DNA of 64,000 nucleotides, from positions 62,001 to 126,000 of the forward strand of contig JAKSYS010000035.1 in NCBI GenBank assembly GCA_022925895.1, in the 5' to 3' direction. The translations under genes and the position numbers were made by a program. Each line of letters begins with the position of its first letter. The first letter of the stretch is position 1. Under the pieces are notes generated by a model that was not told where the DNA came from, did not search any database, and saw only the letters and a program-made list of their open reading frames with translations. Shown here piece by piece: positions 1 to 11,344 of this stretch. This stretch comes from Fragilaria crotonensis. Lineage: Eukaryota > Bacillariophyta > Fragilariophyceae > Fragilariales > Fragilariaceae.

Positions 1-1613
1 AATTAGCTAGGAGATGCTAACTTCAGGCATCTGTGCATTGAATTCGTCATGCCTTATTCATTACTTGGAGAGACTAAACACCTCTCTACCATATCTTGAA
101 TTGATGTGGCTCTCATCTCTTTGAGACTTCTTGGCATCCATTGATTCATTCTTACGGTTGGATCATAACACAGGTACACCGAAACCTCAATGGTACCATG
201 CATGATACACGCATCATGAATGGTATATTGTCGTCGGGAAGATTTACGCACCTGAGATTTGACTGCTCAATTCTTGGTGCCCCTTTCTCCAAGCCATCGG
301 TGGAGTCACCAAAAATGAACTAGGATTTGTTGATGGAGAGATGCTTGAACAAGAACCAATACTGCTACTACCGCTCGACCCCCGTTGTCCGGAATATGAC
401 TGAGTGGTCAACATTCAACAACTAGCTACTATTAAACTAGATGCCAGGTTTACAACTTTAACACATCCATGGGCACCATGATAGAAGAGCTGCGTATCGG
501 CATTTCAGCGTATTGAATGTCGATGCAGCCAGACAAAATGCAAGTAGTTTTCAACAAGAAGATCATGGCACGATTCATCCATAAAGTACATTGCTGTTAG
601 CGGAAGATGCTGGAGTCCACCTCCTTACACCACAAGGAAGTATTACTACCTCCAATTGTTAAAAAGCGATTTGTCACCAGGTTACGTACAGACAATTGCT
701 GCAGTATATTCAGGTTTGGCGAGGATGCGGGTCAACTGATGATATGAAGCACCATGTAACCTTGAAGCAGGCACATGCTGGGACTCACCTCAAAAAGCAG
801 ACAACACCACAAGACCACCTCATCAAATTGGTCCATGGAATATTACCCATCAACCATAATCAGCATTGTAACAATCCTTGTCGGTGGGGATCTTCAGCTT
901 GTGAGCATCGAGATGAACTGTGGCTGGTCAGATATCCGACAACGTCAAAATAGCCAAGCCGTGCAGAATGGCGAACAAACATACTAGCGACACTCAGCGA
1001 TGTTTGCAAGAAGTGAAATACACGCCCTAACATTCAAGATGTCTTTTTTGATGGCCTTTGAGGGTGACTGGAGAGCCCGGACCCAGATGTTTAACAACTA
1101 GAACATTCCGCTTAGGAGGTGGAGGACTTGTTTCAGCACTTGATCAACCAACAAAATAAAATTGGGTGGAAACACGCTCATTTGGGATGTTTTCTTAGTT
1201 GGGAATGGAGCAAGGCCAAAGTATCATCCAAAGAAATGTGGAAAACGGTCCGCCTGGCAAGTTGCAATCATTGGTTGTTTATGGGACCAATAGTACTTGT
1301 TGTTATGGGAAAGGCACAGCAAGGATCTCTGCATGGTATAGCACAATTCTTGAGAGACAGAGTGCATTGCGCACATTGAGGGGAGTTGTATATGCTATGG
1401 ATTCATTATGAACCATTGGCGCAGGACTTATTGATGTCAGATACCTATAATCCCGAGGTGAGGTCAACTTGGCAAGTTAAGACATGGACAGCTATTAGCG
1501 AGTCAGCGCTGAGCCAGCTACAAAAGAGCGAAGAAATTATAGATATCGGTTATGCGGTCATTACGGCATTACTGGCCAGGCACCTAATCGGTTGGCAGTG
1601 GAGAGTAACCTGA
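1..1613 (+). mobile_element. Decayed LINE-type reverse transcriptase fragment (C-terminal part)
   Basis: Short plus-strand coding scraps in changing frames, broken by stops, read like the end of a diatom non-LTR retrotransposon polyprotein. In order I see a post-RT stretch (near 60-320), a region like the zinc-binding tail with a 'HGILPINH' core (696-953) that resembles the usual 'FNHRWLPT' motif, and a tail with 'NKIGWKHAHLGCF' (1119-1379) followed by a segment ending in 'RSTWQVKTWTAISES' (1386-1613). That IGWKH tail and the WxVKxW segment recur at the end of diatom LINE-like proteins, from my memory of those families. No 5' part or poly-A tail was recognised, and the left edge of the window cuts it. 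Old: many stops and at least three frames. Confidence 0.5.
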
Positions 1614-2574
1614 TGCGGAGTGCAGTGTAACAACAACAAGGCATGAGTTTCGCCGTATGGGTCGACTGTCGATATACGCAGGACAATACGGCAGTACCTG
1701 GTACGTTAAATACATCTTAGGTTTTTTTGCTGTCGCCATATTGGTCATTTCTACGTAGATAATTAAACTATTCTTACGTGCACGTACTGGAAAAGATGCG
1801 CGTGGCTTTTTTTTAGGCCACACCAATACCCTGGTACAAAGGTACAAGTAGACATTCTTGGACACTCGATACTTAGTACTTGGTACACCCTTTGAATACA
1901 TAAATGGTGTACATACTGAGTACTAGTACAATGTGCAATATGCTGAATATGTTTAATCAGCTGCCTTGCTGTGCTTGCTCCTTCCTCATGATCGTTTATA
2001 GAATATATATATTTTGATTCGTAAAGTTCAAGTGCTGAGTGTTCAACTTCCAGTTCCCAATTCCCAACATCCCAACCCCAAATTTGAAGAGGCCGGCAAT
2101 ACGAATCAAGATGCCCATACAAAAAAGCCTGTACCTAACCCTCAATCGAGAGTCGAGAGCGTTTGTATACGGCTATTGGAATGACCTGCTGTTTCGTGAG
2201 AATGCCTGGATTTCTTTTATACGTAATCGATTATGTCTTTGATAGTTTTATTAGGGAACGCTGGCGTAGTTACTCGTGACTCAGAGTGTAGTACTTGTAT
2301 TTACAGTAAGTACTTGTATTTACAGTACTGTAATATGAGAATTGGGTCGAGAATTGGACGTTTACTCAGAGTATGTACTCGCGAAGGGACTGGGATGTAG
2401 GTCAAATGACTAGCGGCAACCGTTCGACCTCTGTGACAACGTGACAACACTCTTCCAAGCATCGGGATCCATCCGTCCTATAGCGACAACATCGCTTCAT
2501 ATTGGGTGCAAGTAAGGAGCAGACCATTGGCCGAATACAAGACATCGTCACGTGGTAAGCTCTCTGTGAGAATC
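1614..2574. other. Spacer upstream of the RING/ankyrin gene, GTAC-rich
   Basis: No supportable gene. It contains many GTAC palindromes and a short direct duplication near 2285-2330 in which a 19-nt unit containing 'AGTACTTGTATTTACAG' occurs twice. The last 200 bases are probably promoter and 5' UTR of the gene starting at 2575. No clear TATA box was identified. Confidence 0.4.
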
Positions 2575-5058
2575 ATGGATATCGATTTCCCGACTTCTTC
2601 GGAAGACCCTCCCTTGTACGAAATCGACGACGAGGAGGACGAGCATGACGATGAACATTTCGAAACCATTAGCCCCCTTAACAGGCTCGATGATTCTGGT
2701 CATAGAAGAAGCGGGAGGCGAACGCAAGGAAATTCGCGGTCAGCTGATGCGAGGAACAAGGCTGAATCATTCTTGGGTTACGATAACATGTCCCTTGGAA
2801 GCATCGACTCTGATGATCGATCCATGATTTCAGGTCAATCTGGAGTATCGCAGAGAACCACAGAGACTACAAGCTCCATTATCACAGCACTTTTGGGATC
2901 GGTTCGAATCCACAATCCTGCGCCATTGTCCGCCGAAGCAACGGAGATTATGGTTGTGTCTGATGTTCGGCTTGCTGGTTTGGTGAGGGTGTTGATGTCG
3001 AGTGCTCGCGAAGATGGTATACCTTGCGAGTACGCCTCTGGCAACTCGTTGGCCAGGCGAATGAAAGAGGTTTTTACGTTTCCTCTTGATAAAGCACCTG
3101 GTTGGCTTTGGAAGCCATTGTTTGATGGTCTCATGAACGGAGGTGAATCCCTAGACGTAATGGTCGTCCCTCCGGCTGCATCATCGGGAGCACAGCCAAT
3201 GCCTATCTTGGCATGGCTCTGTCAATGGAGAAGCTTACAAAAGGTGTTTTCGTGGAAAGGCGGTAATGATCTTGTTTCAATGGCGCTCGCCGCAGGGGCC
3301 AACCCAAATATAGCAATGAGGAATGGCAGCACTCCGTTGTTCTTTGCTGTGAAGTACGGATCGCTAGAAACTGTGGAACTCTTGGTAAAATACGGGGCTG
3401 ACTTAACTATCAAGGACAACAAGAAGAGGTCTTGTCTTTGGAACGCTATTGAGAGACCAGATCCAGAAATCATTGCATACTTGTTGACGACGTTGCCTGC
3501 AACAGAAACCTTCCCATATCAAGGAAAAAATCTCAGGACGACGTATTTCCAGACTGCAGTCGACTACCTTTTTGCAGCGCAGCTTTCTCTTTCTCTCGAT
3601 CCATCAACAAGCGCAGAATATCCCTGGAGTTGGCAGGTCTTAGGTGAACCTTCCGAAGAAGACGTCGCTCTAACGATGATTGAATTCGGAAAGCGAGGAG
3701 CTACCTTCACTCCTGGCGACATCACGCTGGCTCTTCTGGGCTTTGTGTTGCGAGGAGACGATTCCAGGAGGCGGAGAAATCGGTATCCTAAATATGAAGA
3801 GGCCAGATTGCGTTTAGAGCGGCTTGCGCAGTTAGTGGTCGGGCGCTGGCTTCCGGATTCTGTGCGCTCCAAGCTCCATCCTTTTGGTGTAGCTCTTGAC
3901 GGTTCCGACCGTGTATTCGGTACTGCATGTCGCATGTGCAACACTGAGACGACCACAAAACCCGAACGGCCTCAAATCAAGCTGTACTGTGGCCATAGCT
4001 TCTGCGTGGCATGCGTTGTTGGCCGTTCCGAGGAGGATAATGCCGACTTGTCCTGCCCAGCGTGTCGCAAAGTGCTGTGTTTAGATGTGACAGGTAGTGT
4101 CTCCAAGAGAAGCGAGTCCCTTGCTGAAGCGTACTGCGGTTACAGTGCTCCGTATGGTCCTATGGCCCTTTCGACGAAGCAATTGCGAATGGAATGTCAG
4201 AAGAGGGGCATTCAGACACTCTTGCGAAACGACGATCGATTGCGTAAAATGTTGCTGAACGAATCTGTTCAGTCTAGTGCCAACCGACAAAAGAAGCCAG
4301 TACCGCATTTCGACCTTAACACCAACGTCCCTATCAACAATGGTACGGATGACCACCTCGAGGCACCGAAGGCCGGCCCTGTTGTGATTCCAATTATCGT
4401 CAAGGGAGTCCCTGTGACAGCCTTCTTATCCACAACGTCATATTTCACCCTCTTGTCACCGGAATTTGTGGAGCATTTTGGGCTCCGGAAAGTTGGTCTG
4501 GAAACAAACAGCCTCACAAATGAATTTGGTAGTGAACCCTGCAAGGGTCGCTTCAGCCTAGTGGAGGAATTTCGGTTCGAACTCGGAGGCATCGATGTTT
4601 GCCTGCGAAATGCGCTCGAGGCGTCACTGCCCAGCTGTTTCGGGGTTCAGCTTGGACTCGATTTTTTCCGATCTGGTGCCTGGTGCGTTATCGACGTTAA
4701 ACTTGACGACACCGTTGATCAAGCAACACGATTTGGTTCCAGTATTACCACAGATGGTTTTGGTCAATCCTTTTTCATAAACTCCAATCGAAAGGAAGAG
4801 CTGCGGTATCACACTCATGATGGCAGGAGTTCCCGACTTCCGCTGATGCATCTACAACCCTTCAAAGTGGGGAGCATGTCCAATTGGGTGAGTGTTGCTC
4901 TTGGCGAGTCTCTCGCAGAATGCAGTTGGTGCTGTCGCATTTTTTCGCCGCATGCCATGTTATCATGTCCGCAGTGTCCAAGCGTCTACTACTGTACGAA
5001 AGAATGTCGCGACTCCGCTTCCTTGGTTCACAATGCGAAGGCACACCCGATTTCGTAA
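2575..5058 (+). CDS. Ankyrin / RING / retropepsin-like / MYND multidomain protein
   Basis: Single-exon protein of 827 residues. The open frame extends upstream to 2506 but only through GTG, so I place the start at the ATG at 2575 (MDIDFPTSSED). Order of parts: an acidic low-complexity N-terminus; two or three ankyrin repeats at about residues 228-308 ('AGANPNIAMRNGSTPLFFAV'); a RING-type zinc finger at about 450-500 (CRMC, CGHSFC, CVVG, CPAC); a beta-rich segment at about 600-710 that resembles a retropepsin/Ddi1-like fold but with 'AFLSTTSYFTLLS' where a DTG-type motif is expected; and a C-terminal MYND-type finger at about 782-827 (CSWC, CPQC, YYCTKEC, H). A ubiquitin ligase that binds partners through ankyrin and MYND domains is the natural guess. 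Substrate and location are unknown. Confidence 0.75.
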   Translation: MDIDFPTSSEDPPLYEIDDEEDEHDDEHFETISPLNRLDDSGHRRSGRRTQGNSRSADARNKAESFLGYDNMSLGSIDSDDRSMISGQSGVSQRTTETTSSIITALLGSVRIHNPAPLSAEATEIMVVSDVRLAGLVRVLMSSAREDGIPCEYASGNSLARRMKEVFTFPLDKAPGWLWKPLFDGLMNGGESLDVMVVPPAASSGAQPMPILAWLCQWRSLQKVFSWKGGNDLVSMALAAGANPNIAMRNGSTPLFFAVKYGSLETVELLVKYGADLTIKDNKKRSCLWNAIERPDPEIIAYLLTTLPATETFPYQGKNLRTTYFQTAVDYLFAAQLSLSLDPSTSAEYPWSWQVLGEPSEEDVALTMIEFGKRGATFTPGDITLALLGFVLRGDDSRRRRNRYPKYEEARLRLERLAQLVVGRWLPDSVRSKLHPFGVALDGSDRVFGTACRMCNTETTTKPERPQIKLYCGHSFCVACVVGRSEEDNADLSCPACRKVLCLDVTGSVSKRSESLAEAYCGYSAPYGPMALSTKQLRMECQKRGIQTLLRNDDRLRKMLLNESVQSSANRQKKPVPHFDLNTNVPINNGTDDHLEAPKAGPVVIPIIVKGVPVTAFLSTTSYFTLLSPEFVEHFGLRKVGLETNSLTNEFGSEPCKGRFSLVEEFRFELGGIDVCLRNALEASLPSCFGVQLGLDFFRSGAWCVIDVKLDDTVDQATRFGSSITTDGFGQSFFINSNRKEELRYHTHDGRSSRLPLMHLQPFKVGSMSNWVSVALGESLAECSWCCRIFSPHAMLSCPQCPSVYYCTKECRDSASLVHNAKAHPIS

Positions 5059-6410
5059 ACAGCTTGCCAGCGTTGCTCCACATCACAGGTGTTGATGTGA
5101 GATTCAAAAGAGAAGGATGAAGAAGTGTGTTGGATGTGCCAACCAAGCAAGCCTATGGTTGGTGTCACCTTTTTCGGGAGCAAGTGTACTTGCAATGGTC
5201 TGCCAATTTTTTTTTGCAAGTGCATTTTTCTTTTGAAGAGACCAGGCTGCACAGTTTGCCTGTACCACCGGGATGAAGGAGAATTCACTTGCATATGACT
5301 TCACTGCTGATATCATATTTTTCTTGGTTAACCTTTAGACCTTCGTTTGTTCCTCAGCTAGAGGTTCTGCACTACCTTAACGTAAACAAGTTTGATTTGA
5401 GCATGGTGTACATTAGGGTCCCTGATCTACCGGTAGGTTCCTGGCTCTAAATTCAGGTTGTATCGTAGTTCCCGGTGAGCTTGGGCAAGTTGATGTTTGC
5501 ATGGGACGCATGTTTCCGCCGTCTTGGGCATCCGCGGCGCACTGCAAACATCGATCAGGATTGAAAATTACAAAATTGGTGGGGCAAGAAAATGGAGAAA
5601 TAGCCAAACATGTAACGGATGCTGTTCCATAGTGTAGACGATTTCAGTGGACAAACCACGATTCGATCTGGCCAGAAAAGGCTTGTCCCCCCAAGGGAAT
5701 GACATCCGAACGTCCAGAATGTGATTGCTCGAAGACCCGGAAAAGATGTGGAGAATGAAACTTTTGTGGGGGTTGACCAAAAGGGAATTGTACAATCCCA
5801 TGGAATGGGTCACGGATGAGTAGATCAGAAACAACTTCTCATTGTATATATAGGAAAACTGCCGAAACACAAACCTTTCCCATCGCCTATATGTTCTTCC
5901 GTTGGTGGAAAACATAAACTCAATTTTTGCTCCACGACACAACTTGATCTTAATTGATTTCGTCGAACGACCCCAATGAGAACCCTGTCTCCTATCCGGA
6001 GGGGCCCAGGGGTCAAATCCAAGCAAGGATGGCGGTCCAAGCATAACTTGTATTCCTCATACCTGATAACGTAATATGTCGTTGGGGGTTCCGCCGATAT
6101 TCAATGCACATGTATAACCTACAGCGATATGCATACATATTGTACATATAGAACATACGAGAAGTACAGTACCAGTTACCTTTTAGCTGTGTGGGTTTCC
6201 ATGTGCATGTACAAGTACCAGCATCTAGACTTCATCATTTCTCTCAAAGAAGAGAGAACTTTCGACCTTCCAAATTCATTGAAACAGCATCTGTATCAGT
6301 CTGAGTTCTTATAGGTGACTCGTGGCTAATGCTTCGCAAGACATACCTCATTAGTCTTCAATCGTCCCTTCAAACAACCTCCCGATCATACTCGCACAAA
6401 TTGATCAACG
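5059..6410. other. Spacer with one orphan reading frame
   Basis: Between two plus-strand genes. A T-run and a mirror-like 'CCAATTTTTTTTTGCAAG' region near 5200 probably lie in the 3' UTR of the upstream gene. The only long open frame is the minus-strand ORF listed separately. The last 60 bases before 6411 are probably the 5' UTR of the next gene. Confidence 0.3.
5568..6044 (-). CDS. Orphan open reading frame, 158 aa, doubtful
   Basis: Begins with a true ATG and runs 158 codons. The protein shows no motif I recognise, no signal peptide and no clear membrane segment, and its composition (rich in S, L, F, H, R) is like translated non-coding DNA. A second open frame overlaps it on the same strand, which argues against constraint. 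Kept only because of its length. Confidence 0.15.
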   Translation of the reverse strand: MLGPPSLLGFDPWAPPDRRQGSHWGRSTKSIKIKLCRGAKIEFMFSTNGRTYRRWERFVFRQFSYIYNEKLFLIYSSVTHSMGLYNSLLVNPHKSFILHIFSGSSSNHILDVRMSFPWGDKPFLARSNRGLSTEIVYTMEQHPLHVWLFLHFLAPPIL

Positions 6411-8015
6411 ATGCAGCGCCCATCTTCCATTGCCCGACCCTCCGGTTTATCCGGTGTACCAGATTCTGGCGACAACAACAGCTGCAATAGCAGTGTCATC
6501 ACCCGTCCGTCGCTCCTCACTGATATTCGCCTAGACTTGAGCCAAAGGATGCTGACGCCCTGGAAAGTGAGTGATGCATCCTTACGGCCTGTGCCTCCCT
6601 TTTACCCACCCCTATGCCCGACATGTACAGTCATCATCACAGATTCTCCACCCTCTGTTGTAGCATCCCGCATATCTGAGTGTCTTACGAAACGGTCGAT
6701 TTCTGTCGAATACGACGAGGAGACAGTAAGTGATGTCAAGGTGTCAGGTCCCGTATTAGCCACCTCTGCTCATTCGTGGAAACCAAAAACTCACGTGGTA
6801 GCGCTCTTCTTTCTCGTTCATCCACAGCAAACTGCAGCTTGCGTCACTGTCGATAGGGTCCACTTTGGAATCAACTTGTTCCGTGGACGAAGGACAACAC
6901 TCCCTCCTACTGCAAATCCTGAAACGTTGGACTTACCTCCGGACCTGTCCCACGCTGTCATTGTGGAAGTCATGAGACACCGCGGATCTAACCTCTCCTT
7001 TCACCATCACTGCCGTGCCATTTTGAATGCTGCTGTTGGTCATGCTACTGGCGTGGATACTCGAACACCAATCACAACCTCTTGTCTGGAATTCCCTCGC
7101 TTGGAACGTCGAGTCGACTATGAGTCTCAAAACAAAATTATTCAGACCACCAAACCGACCATGACGGCCGCGGACCGGACTGTCGTTTTGTCTCAAGCAC
7201 TTGATCACGCCTTGTCACTCCTCAAGAAGGATCGTCTTGGAGCTCAGCGGTTGGGAATGGAATCCCTAGTACATTTGACAGATATCTACTCGTCGGGCAA
7301 GGACATTGCAATGCAAGCCAGCCTCATTCTCATCATGGGAGTGCCTCCGCCGCCAAGTATCATGTTTGACGACGATGATGATGGTTGGAGCACTCGTATT
7401 GCGGCGACAACGACAATAAAAGACTTGAACACCTACCTCGTTCGCTTATTGCAAGATCGTGTCTTGCCGGGTGATTCGGCGGGATCGATTTTGAACTTGA
7501 GCGTCGATTCCAGTGTTGCTGCTGCCGAGTCAGTCTCCAAGGCGAGCGACGTAACGGATGCCGCGCACACGCGTGCTGCTGCCATCATGGTGGATGATGC
7601 CTATCACGGAGGATTGATGCGTTCCATGGCACTTCGAGTATTGGCAAATGCCCTGACCGTCTTGTCGGAAAGTCAGTCCTCATTGTCTTTACCATTGACC
7701 AGCATTTTGGAAAATTCTCAATTCTCCTCTCGCAAATTTATCCAATCCCTTGCGGAGGATTTGTTGGGTGCCACTCGTCTTCCGGCCGTGGTGGCGGGTA
7801 CTCGGTTGGCGTCGGCGCACGAAGCCACCTTGGCAACCCGTTGTTTGGGACTGTTGGCGCAGTACTGTCGAGCTGTGCGGCAGTTGCTCGTGGCGACGAC
7901 GGCGAGCGGGTCCCCCACATGGCAAGTGCTGGAACAGAATTTGCACAACGTTCGACACGATGCACTTGTGCGGGAAACACGCGTGACAATGGGGATTTTG
8001 GCGGGGAGCAAATGA
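6411..8015 (+). CDS. Conserved-looking protein of unknown function, 534 aa
   Basis: Starts at an ATG in a clean upstream context and runs without introns. Residues 1-60 are Ser/Pro-rich and probably disordered. Residues 65-210 alternate strands and helices ('RSISVEYDEETVSDVKVSG', then 'VIVEVMRHRGSNLSFHHHC'), a pattern loosely like the KA1 domain at the end of AMPK/MARK kinases, but no kinase domain is present. Residues 250-534 are mainly Ala/Leu-rich helices that look like an armadillo/HEAT-type solenoid. The 3' end is only 140 bases from the stop of the convergent minus-strand gene. The function is unknown, and the KA1 resemblance is inference by eye. Confidence 0.7.
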   Translation: MQRPSSIARPSGLSGVPDSGDNNSCNSSVITRPSLLTDIRLDLSQRMLTPWKVSDASLRPVPPFYPPLCPTCTVIITDSPPSVVASRISECLTKRSISVEYDEETVSDVKVSGPVLATSAHSWKPKTHVVALFFLVHPQQTAACVTVDRVHFGINLFRGRRTTLPPTANPETLDLPPDLSHAVIVEVMRHRGSNLSFHHHCRAILNAAVGHATGVDTRTPITTSCLEFPRLERRVDYESQNKIIQTTKPTMTAADRTVVLSQALDHALSLLKKDRLGAQRLGMESLVHLTDIYSSGKDIAMQASLILIMGVPPPPSIMFDDDDDGWSTRIAATTTIKDLNTYLVRLLQDRVLPGDSAGSILNLSVDSSVAAAESVSKASDVTDAAHTRAAAIMVDDAYHGGLMRSMALRVLANALTVLSESQSSLSLPLTSILENSQFSSRKFIQSLAEDLLGATRLPAVVAGTRLASAHEATLATRCLGLLAQYCRAVRQLLVATTASGSPTWQVLEQNLHNVRHDALVRETRVTMGILAGSK

Positions 8016-8155
8016 TAGTGCGACAAAACATTGTAGCAGAGCAGCATGTAGTAGTAAAGGTACTACTATAGTAGAGTATTATAGCACTACCAGCATTATG
8101 TTTACGCGGCCAACAAGGAGCACGCCGAACGCCTCGACATGTGCATGCATCCTGT

Positions 8156-9055
8156 TTAGGCATTGTCCTTCTCCCTTGACCCAGTATCAGCATCATCATT
8201 TGGATGAACAATCATCAATTCCACCCACCGCTGAAGGACATGTTGCTGATAGGCCGCATCTCGTTCTCGCACGGATGGCGCCTCCTCTTTTACCTCCTTA
8301 ACGTCACGGACCAACTTCGATCGCGTCTCCATGCGTCGGGTGTGGGTCTTGATACCATAATTCTTTTTTGATATTTTCCTTGCCTTGCGCACCGCATGCC
8401 ATCGATTCGATTGTCGCTGCAAGCTTCGGGTTCCCCGTTTTCCGGCTCGTTCGGGGATGCTAGCGTAGGCTTCGGCCAAGAGGCGGTCGGTTTCTTCTTG
8501 AGAATAGCGGAGGGGTGGATAATTGCCGCCTCCGACTTGGGCGGCTCGGTCTGCGGCGGCATGCTTCAGAACGGCATCGTTACCTGTGACGGCGGCCTTT
8601 TTTGCCTTGTTCTCAATTCTCTTGAGCACTTGCTTACCACCGCGACGCTTCTGACCGACGCCGCTTTGTAGTGTTGTGGTTTGGCCAGTTTGGAAACCGT
8701 CAATTGCAATCGATTGTTGAAATTTGAGCCATTCTCCGTGTTGGAGATTCTATATTTCAATGCATATACACAGCACGAAGCACCACAGGTTTAGTTTCAG
8801 GTTTCATCGTGAATCATGATATCACAATCCTTAATCATAGCTTTGTCTCACCTCGTCGGGCTTTGGCTTCGCCTTGCGCTTTCGTTGTTGATTCTCCTTC
8901 TTCTTATTAACAACCTTTCCAGCGAACGTTCGCACTGTCACAGACGGAGAGGATACAACAAAAGCTTTGGCTACGTGATGGTGCGAGAGACTGACTTGAC
9001 CCAGACGCTTCGAGAGGAGTGACAGAGACATCATCGTTCCTCTTGTGATAACCAT
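8156..9055 (-). CDS. Two-exon basic protein with mitochondrial-type presequence
   Basis: Predicted join on the minus strand: exon 1 9055-8852, intron 8851-8750 (102 nt, GTGAGA...TATAG), exon 2 8749-8156, phase 0. Exon 2 alone has no ATG before an upstream stop, and this splice supplies one. Exon 1 encodes a basic, Ser-rich leader ending 'VTVRTFAGKVVNKKK', typical of a mitochondrial targeting peptide with a matrix cleavage site near RTFAG. The remainder (about 200 residues) is Lys/Arg-rich and helical ('KQVLKRIENKAKKAA', 'RRMETRSKLVRDVKEVKEE'), compatible with a mitochondrial ribosomal or RNA-associated protein, but I recognise no family. ATGs at 9034 and 9031 are alternative starts. Confidence 0.6.
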
Positions 9056-9058
9056 CAA

Positions 9059-9288
9059 ATGTGGAACAGAGGAGCGGAAGTACTTGTTGCCAGTATGTCG
9101 TACTAATCGCTCGTTTCTGCGTTACCTGGTAAAATAATGAACTACAGTACTGTAGCACCAGGTACCAGTAACAGGTGAACACGCCAACTCTACATCCTCC
9201 AATCCTCCCCACGCCAACTGAACACTGCCAACTGTCCAATGTCCACCGTGTATTCTTGGTGGAGTTGGGGACAGACGATTCATCTTTG
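9059..9288. other. Short spacer before Copia element A
   Basis: Contains a GTAC cluster (9140-9175) and a C-rich stretch (9180-9245) in which 'CCAACTG'-like words are repeated. No gene seen. Under 300 bases, listed because it holds the 5' target duplication TCAGG at 9289-9293 at its right edge. Confidence 0.3.
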
Positions 9289-9293
9289 TCAGG

Positions 9294-9479
9294 TGTGAAG
9301 ATACTGGCTAATACGGTGCGATACCACGCTAGTCCGGGAATAGCCCGACTACGTGTTCATCAGAGCCGTTACACATGATTGTATGGTCGAGCTTACTGTT
9401 TCGCCAAACTGCAATCATCGAGTCTTTAGAATCTCAGAATTAGCTTATAATATTTAGTTTTATGAAGTATATCTTCGCA
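9294..9479 (+). repeat. 5' LTR of Copia A
   Basis: 186 bp, starts TGTGAAGATACTGG and ends ATCTTCGCA. Same length and, as read, the same sequence as the 3' copy. Preceded by the target duplication TCAGG. Confidence 0.95.
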
Positions 9480-9491
9480 GGTTATGAGCCC
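9480..9491 (+). promoter_or_regulatory. Primer binding site of Copia A (half initiator tRNA-Met)
   Basis: GGTTATGAGCCC directly follows the 5' LTR. It is the complement of GGGCTCATAACC, the anticodon stem-loop of eukaryotic initiator tRNA-Met. Priming from an internal half-tRNA end is the known copia/Ty5 mode. Confidence 0.85.
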
Positions 9492-9714
9492 AATCACGGT
9501 TACATAAAGACAATCTACGTTTAAAGCGAGATTAAGAAGCTCCGCGACTACAACCCTAGTACAAAGGGACCAAACCCACCGTTCTGGGTTCGCAAGGAGT
9601 ATACAATTCTCAAGAGTGGAAGTCGTTGCTTCGTTACTCTCGAATCAGCAGAGTGCTCGTATCGACGCTCACAAGATAACGAAATTCGACCTTTCGAGTT
9701 TTGACTAAAGAACC

Positions 9715-11242
9715 ATGATGATGTCTTCTACATCTTTCACGCCACGCAAGGCGACTGGTGCAGTGTCTTATAGGACCAGCTCCACATCTGAAACTGGTGC
9801 CGAAACCAGAACAACTCTGACGTTGAATGGGATCGAGATCCCCTTACGTGAAACCGAAGAGACTCTATTCGAAGAGATTTCTACTCTCTACAAGAAAGGC
9901 GATCGAAAGGATTTGGACAAAAAGGATCGTCTAGCTCTGATTGCAGCTGCGACTGAGAAGAAGGAAGCTACATACTTCACGCCGTTGGCGTTGACCATCG
10001 ATGATGAGTCAAAATTAGATGACTGTTATAACATCGGAACAAAGATTGAGAAAGTCGAAGCGCCACCGTCTGTATGATATGCATGACGTCTTCACCGTGG
10101 TTGTGCCTGAGGCAGACGGAAAGACCCTCAAGATGGAAGCCTACAACCTCTACTCCGAGTATGCGAACGTGACTGCGGACATGGTCGCCGCTAGTAACAA
10201 GTGGTACAACTCCTGGCCAGTCGGCGATACATGGCAGGAAAACCTGAACTGGACACACCAGTTTTTCGAGATGAACGTCGCTCAAGAGTTGGCGGAGAAG
10301 ATCAACGAAGTTTACATGCAATACCCAAGGGAGTCTCGCGGAGGACCGTTGTACTTCGTGCTTCTCATGAATCAACTCCTCAGCCAGACAGAGGAAGCCG
10401 TGCTGGCCCTGCAATCAAGGTTGAAGAAGTTAGATTTGAAGAACATCCCTGGCGAAAACGTCGACAAGGCCATAAGCCTCGCACGAGCGGCTATTATCCG
10501 CCTCGACACCTTTAACAAGACACCCGAAGATCTCGTTCGCAGCCTCCTCAAGACATTCCAAACAACGAGCGTGCCATCGTTTAACGAAATCTTCAAGCAC
10601 ATGGAAAAACAGCGTTTGTTGAGCCAAGCCTTAAGCGGTATCACGAAGCCCCAAGACGAATTGACTGCGGCGGGAATCTTCCGCGTTGCGTCGTCGCAGT
10701 ACCGACTCCTTTGGGAAGAAGGTTCGTGGACAGGTGTTCGTACGAAGGGAGAAGCAATTTTCAGCGCTACAGGGAAGGGTGTTTGTTGGAACTGCGGAAA
10801 CCACGATCATCAGCTTCCAGACTGCAAGCTTCCCAGAGACGACAAGAAAATCACGGCGAATCGTCTCGCTCATCGCAAAGCGGCTCGCGAAGCGAAAGGA
10901 GCGAAAGGTCCAAACGGACCTGGGGTGCCTTCGAAGACCAACGGTGCGTCGCCTGCACCAGGAAAGTGGAAAGCACCCACTGCCGAGGAGAAGAATCGGC
11001 GCGTTATCGACGGCAAGCCGATGTGGTGGAACAAGAAAATGAGACGCTGGGTTCCCGACACCAAGGTTCCAGGGGGGAATGCAGCAACAGCTTCTACAGC
11101 TGCTCCTACCCCCGCACCAACTCAACCACCGCCTCCAACCCAACAAGTACCTTCTCCAAGAGATCCGGCAACTCTCGCCGCGTATAGAAACGCCTATGCC
11201 AGTCTCTACGCGAGCGCCCTCCAACAACTTGAAACCGCCTGA
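9715..11242 (+). CDS. gag region of Copia A
   Basis: Capsid-like region rich in helices, with a CCHC zinc knuckle (CWNCGNHDHQLPDC) near 10,790-10,830 followed by a basic and then Pro/Ala/Thr-rich tail. The zinc knuckle after the capsid segment is the usual gag layout. Treated as part of a recent fossil element; reading is nearly continuous. Confidence 0.8.
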
Positions 11243-11344
11243 CGGTCCGGCCGCTGGCTTCTGCGATACGCGAAGACCAGTGTAGGCCACTTCAACTTTG
11301 CTTTCCGTCCTGGGAGGGATACCCAGGGCAGTCACGCATACATT

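Noticed and set aside
2506-2574. Start of the RING/ankyrin protein at 2506
   Set aside because: The codon is GTG, not used as a normal start in nuclear genes; the ATG at 2575 is preferred.
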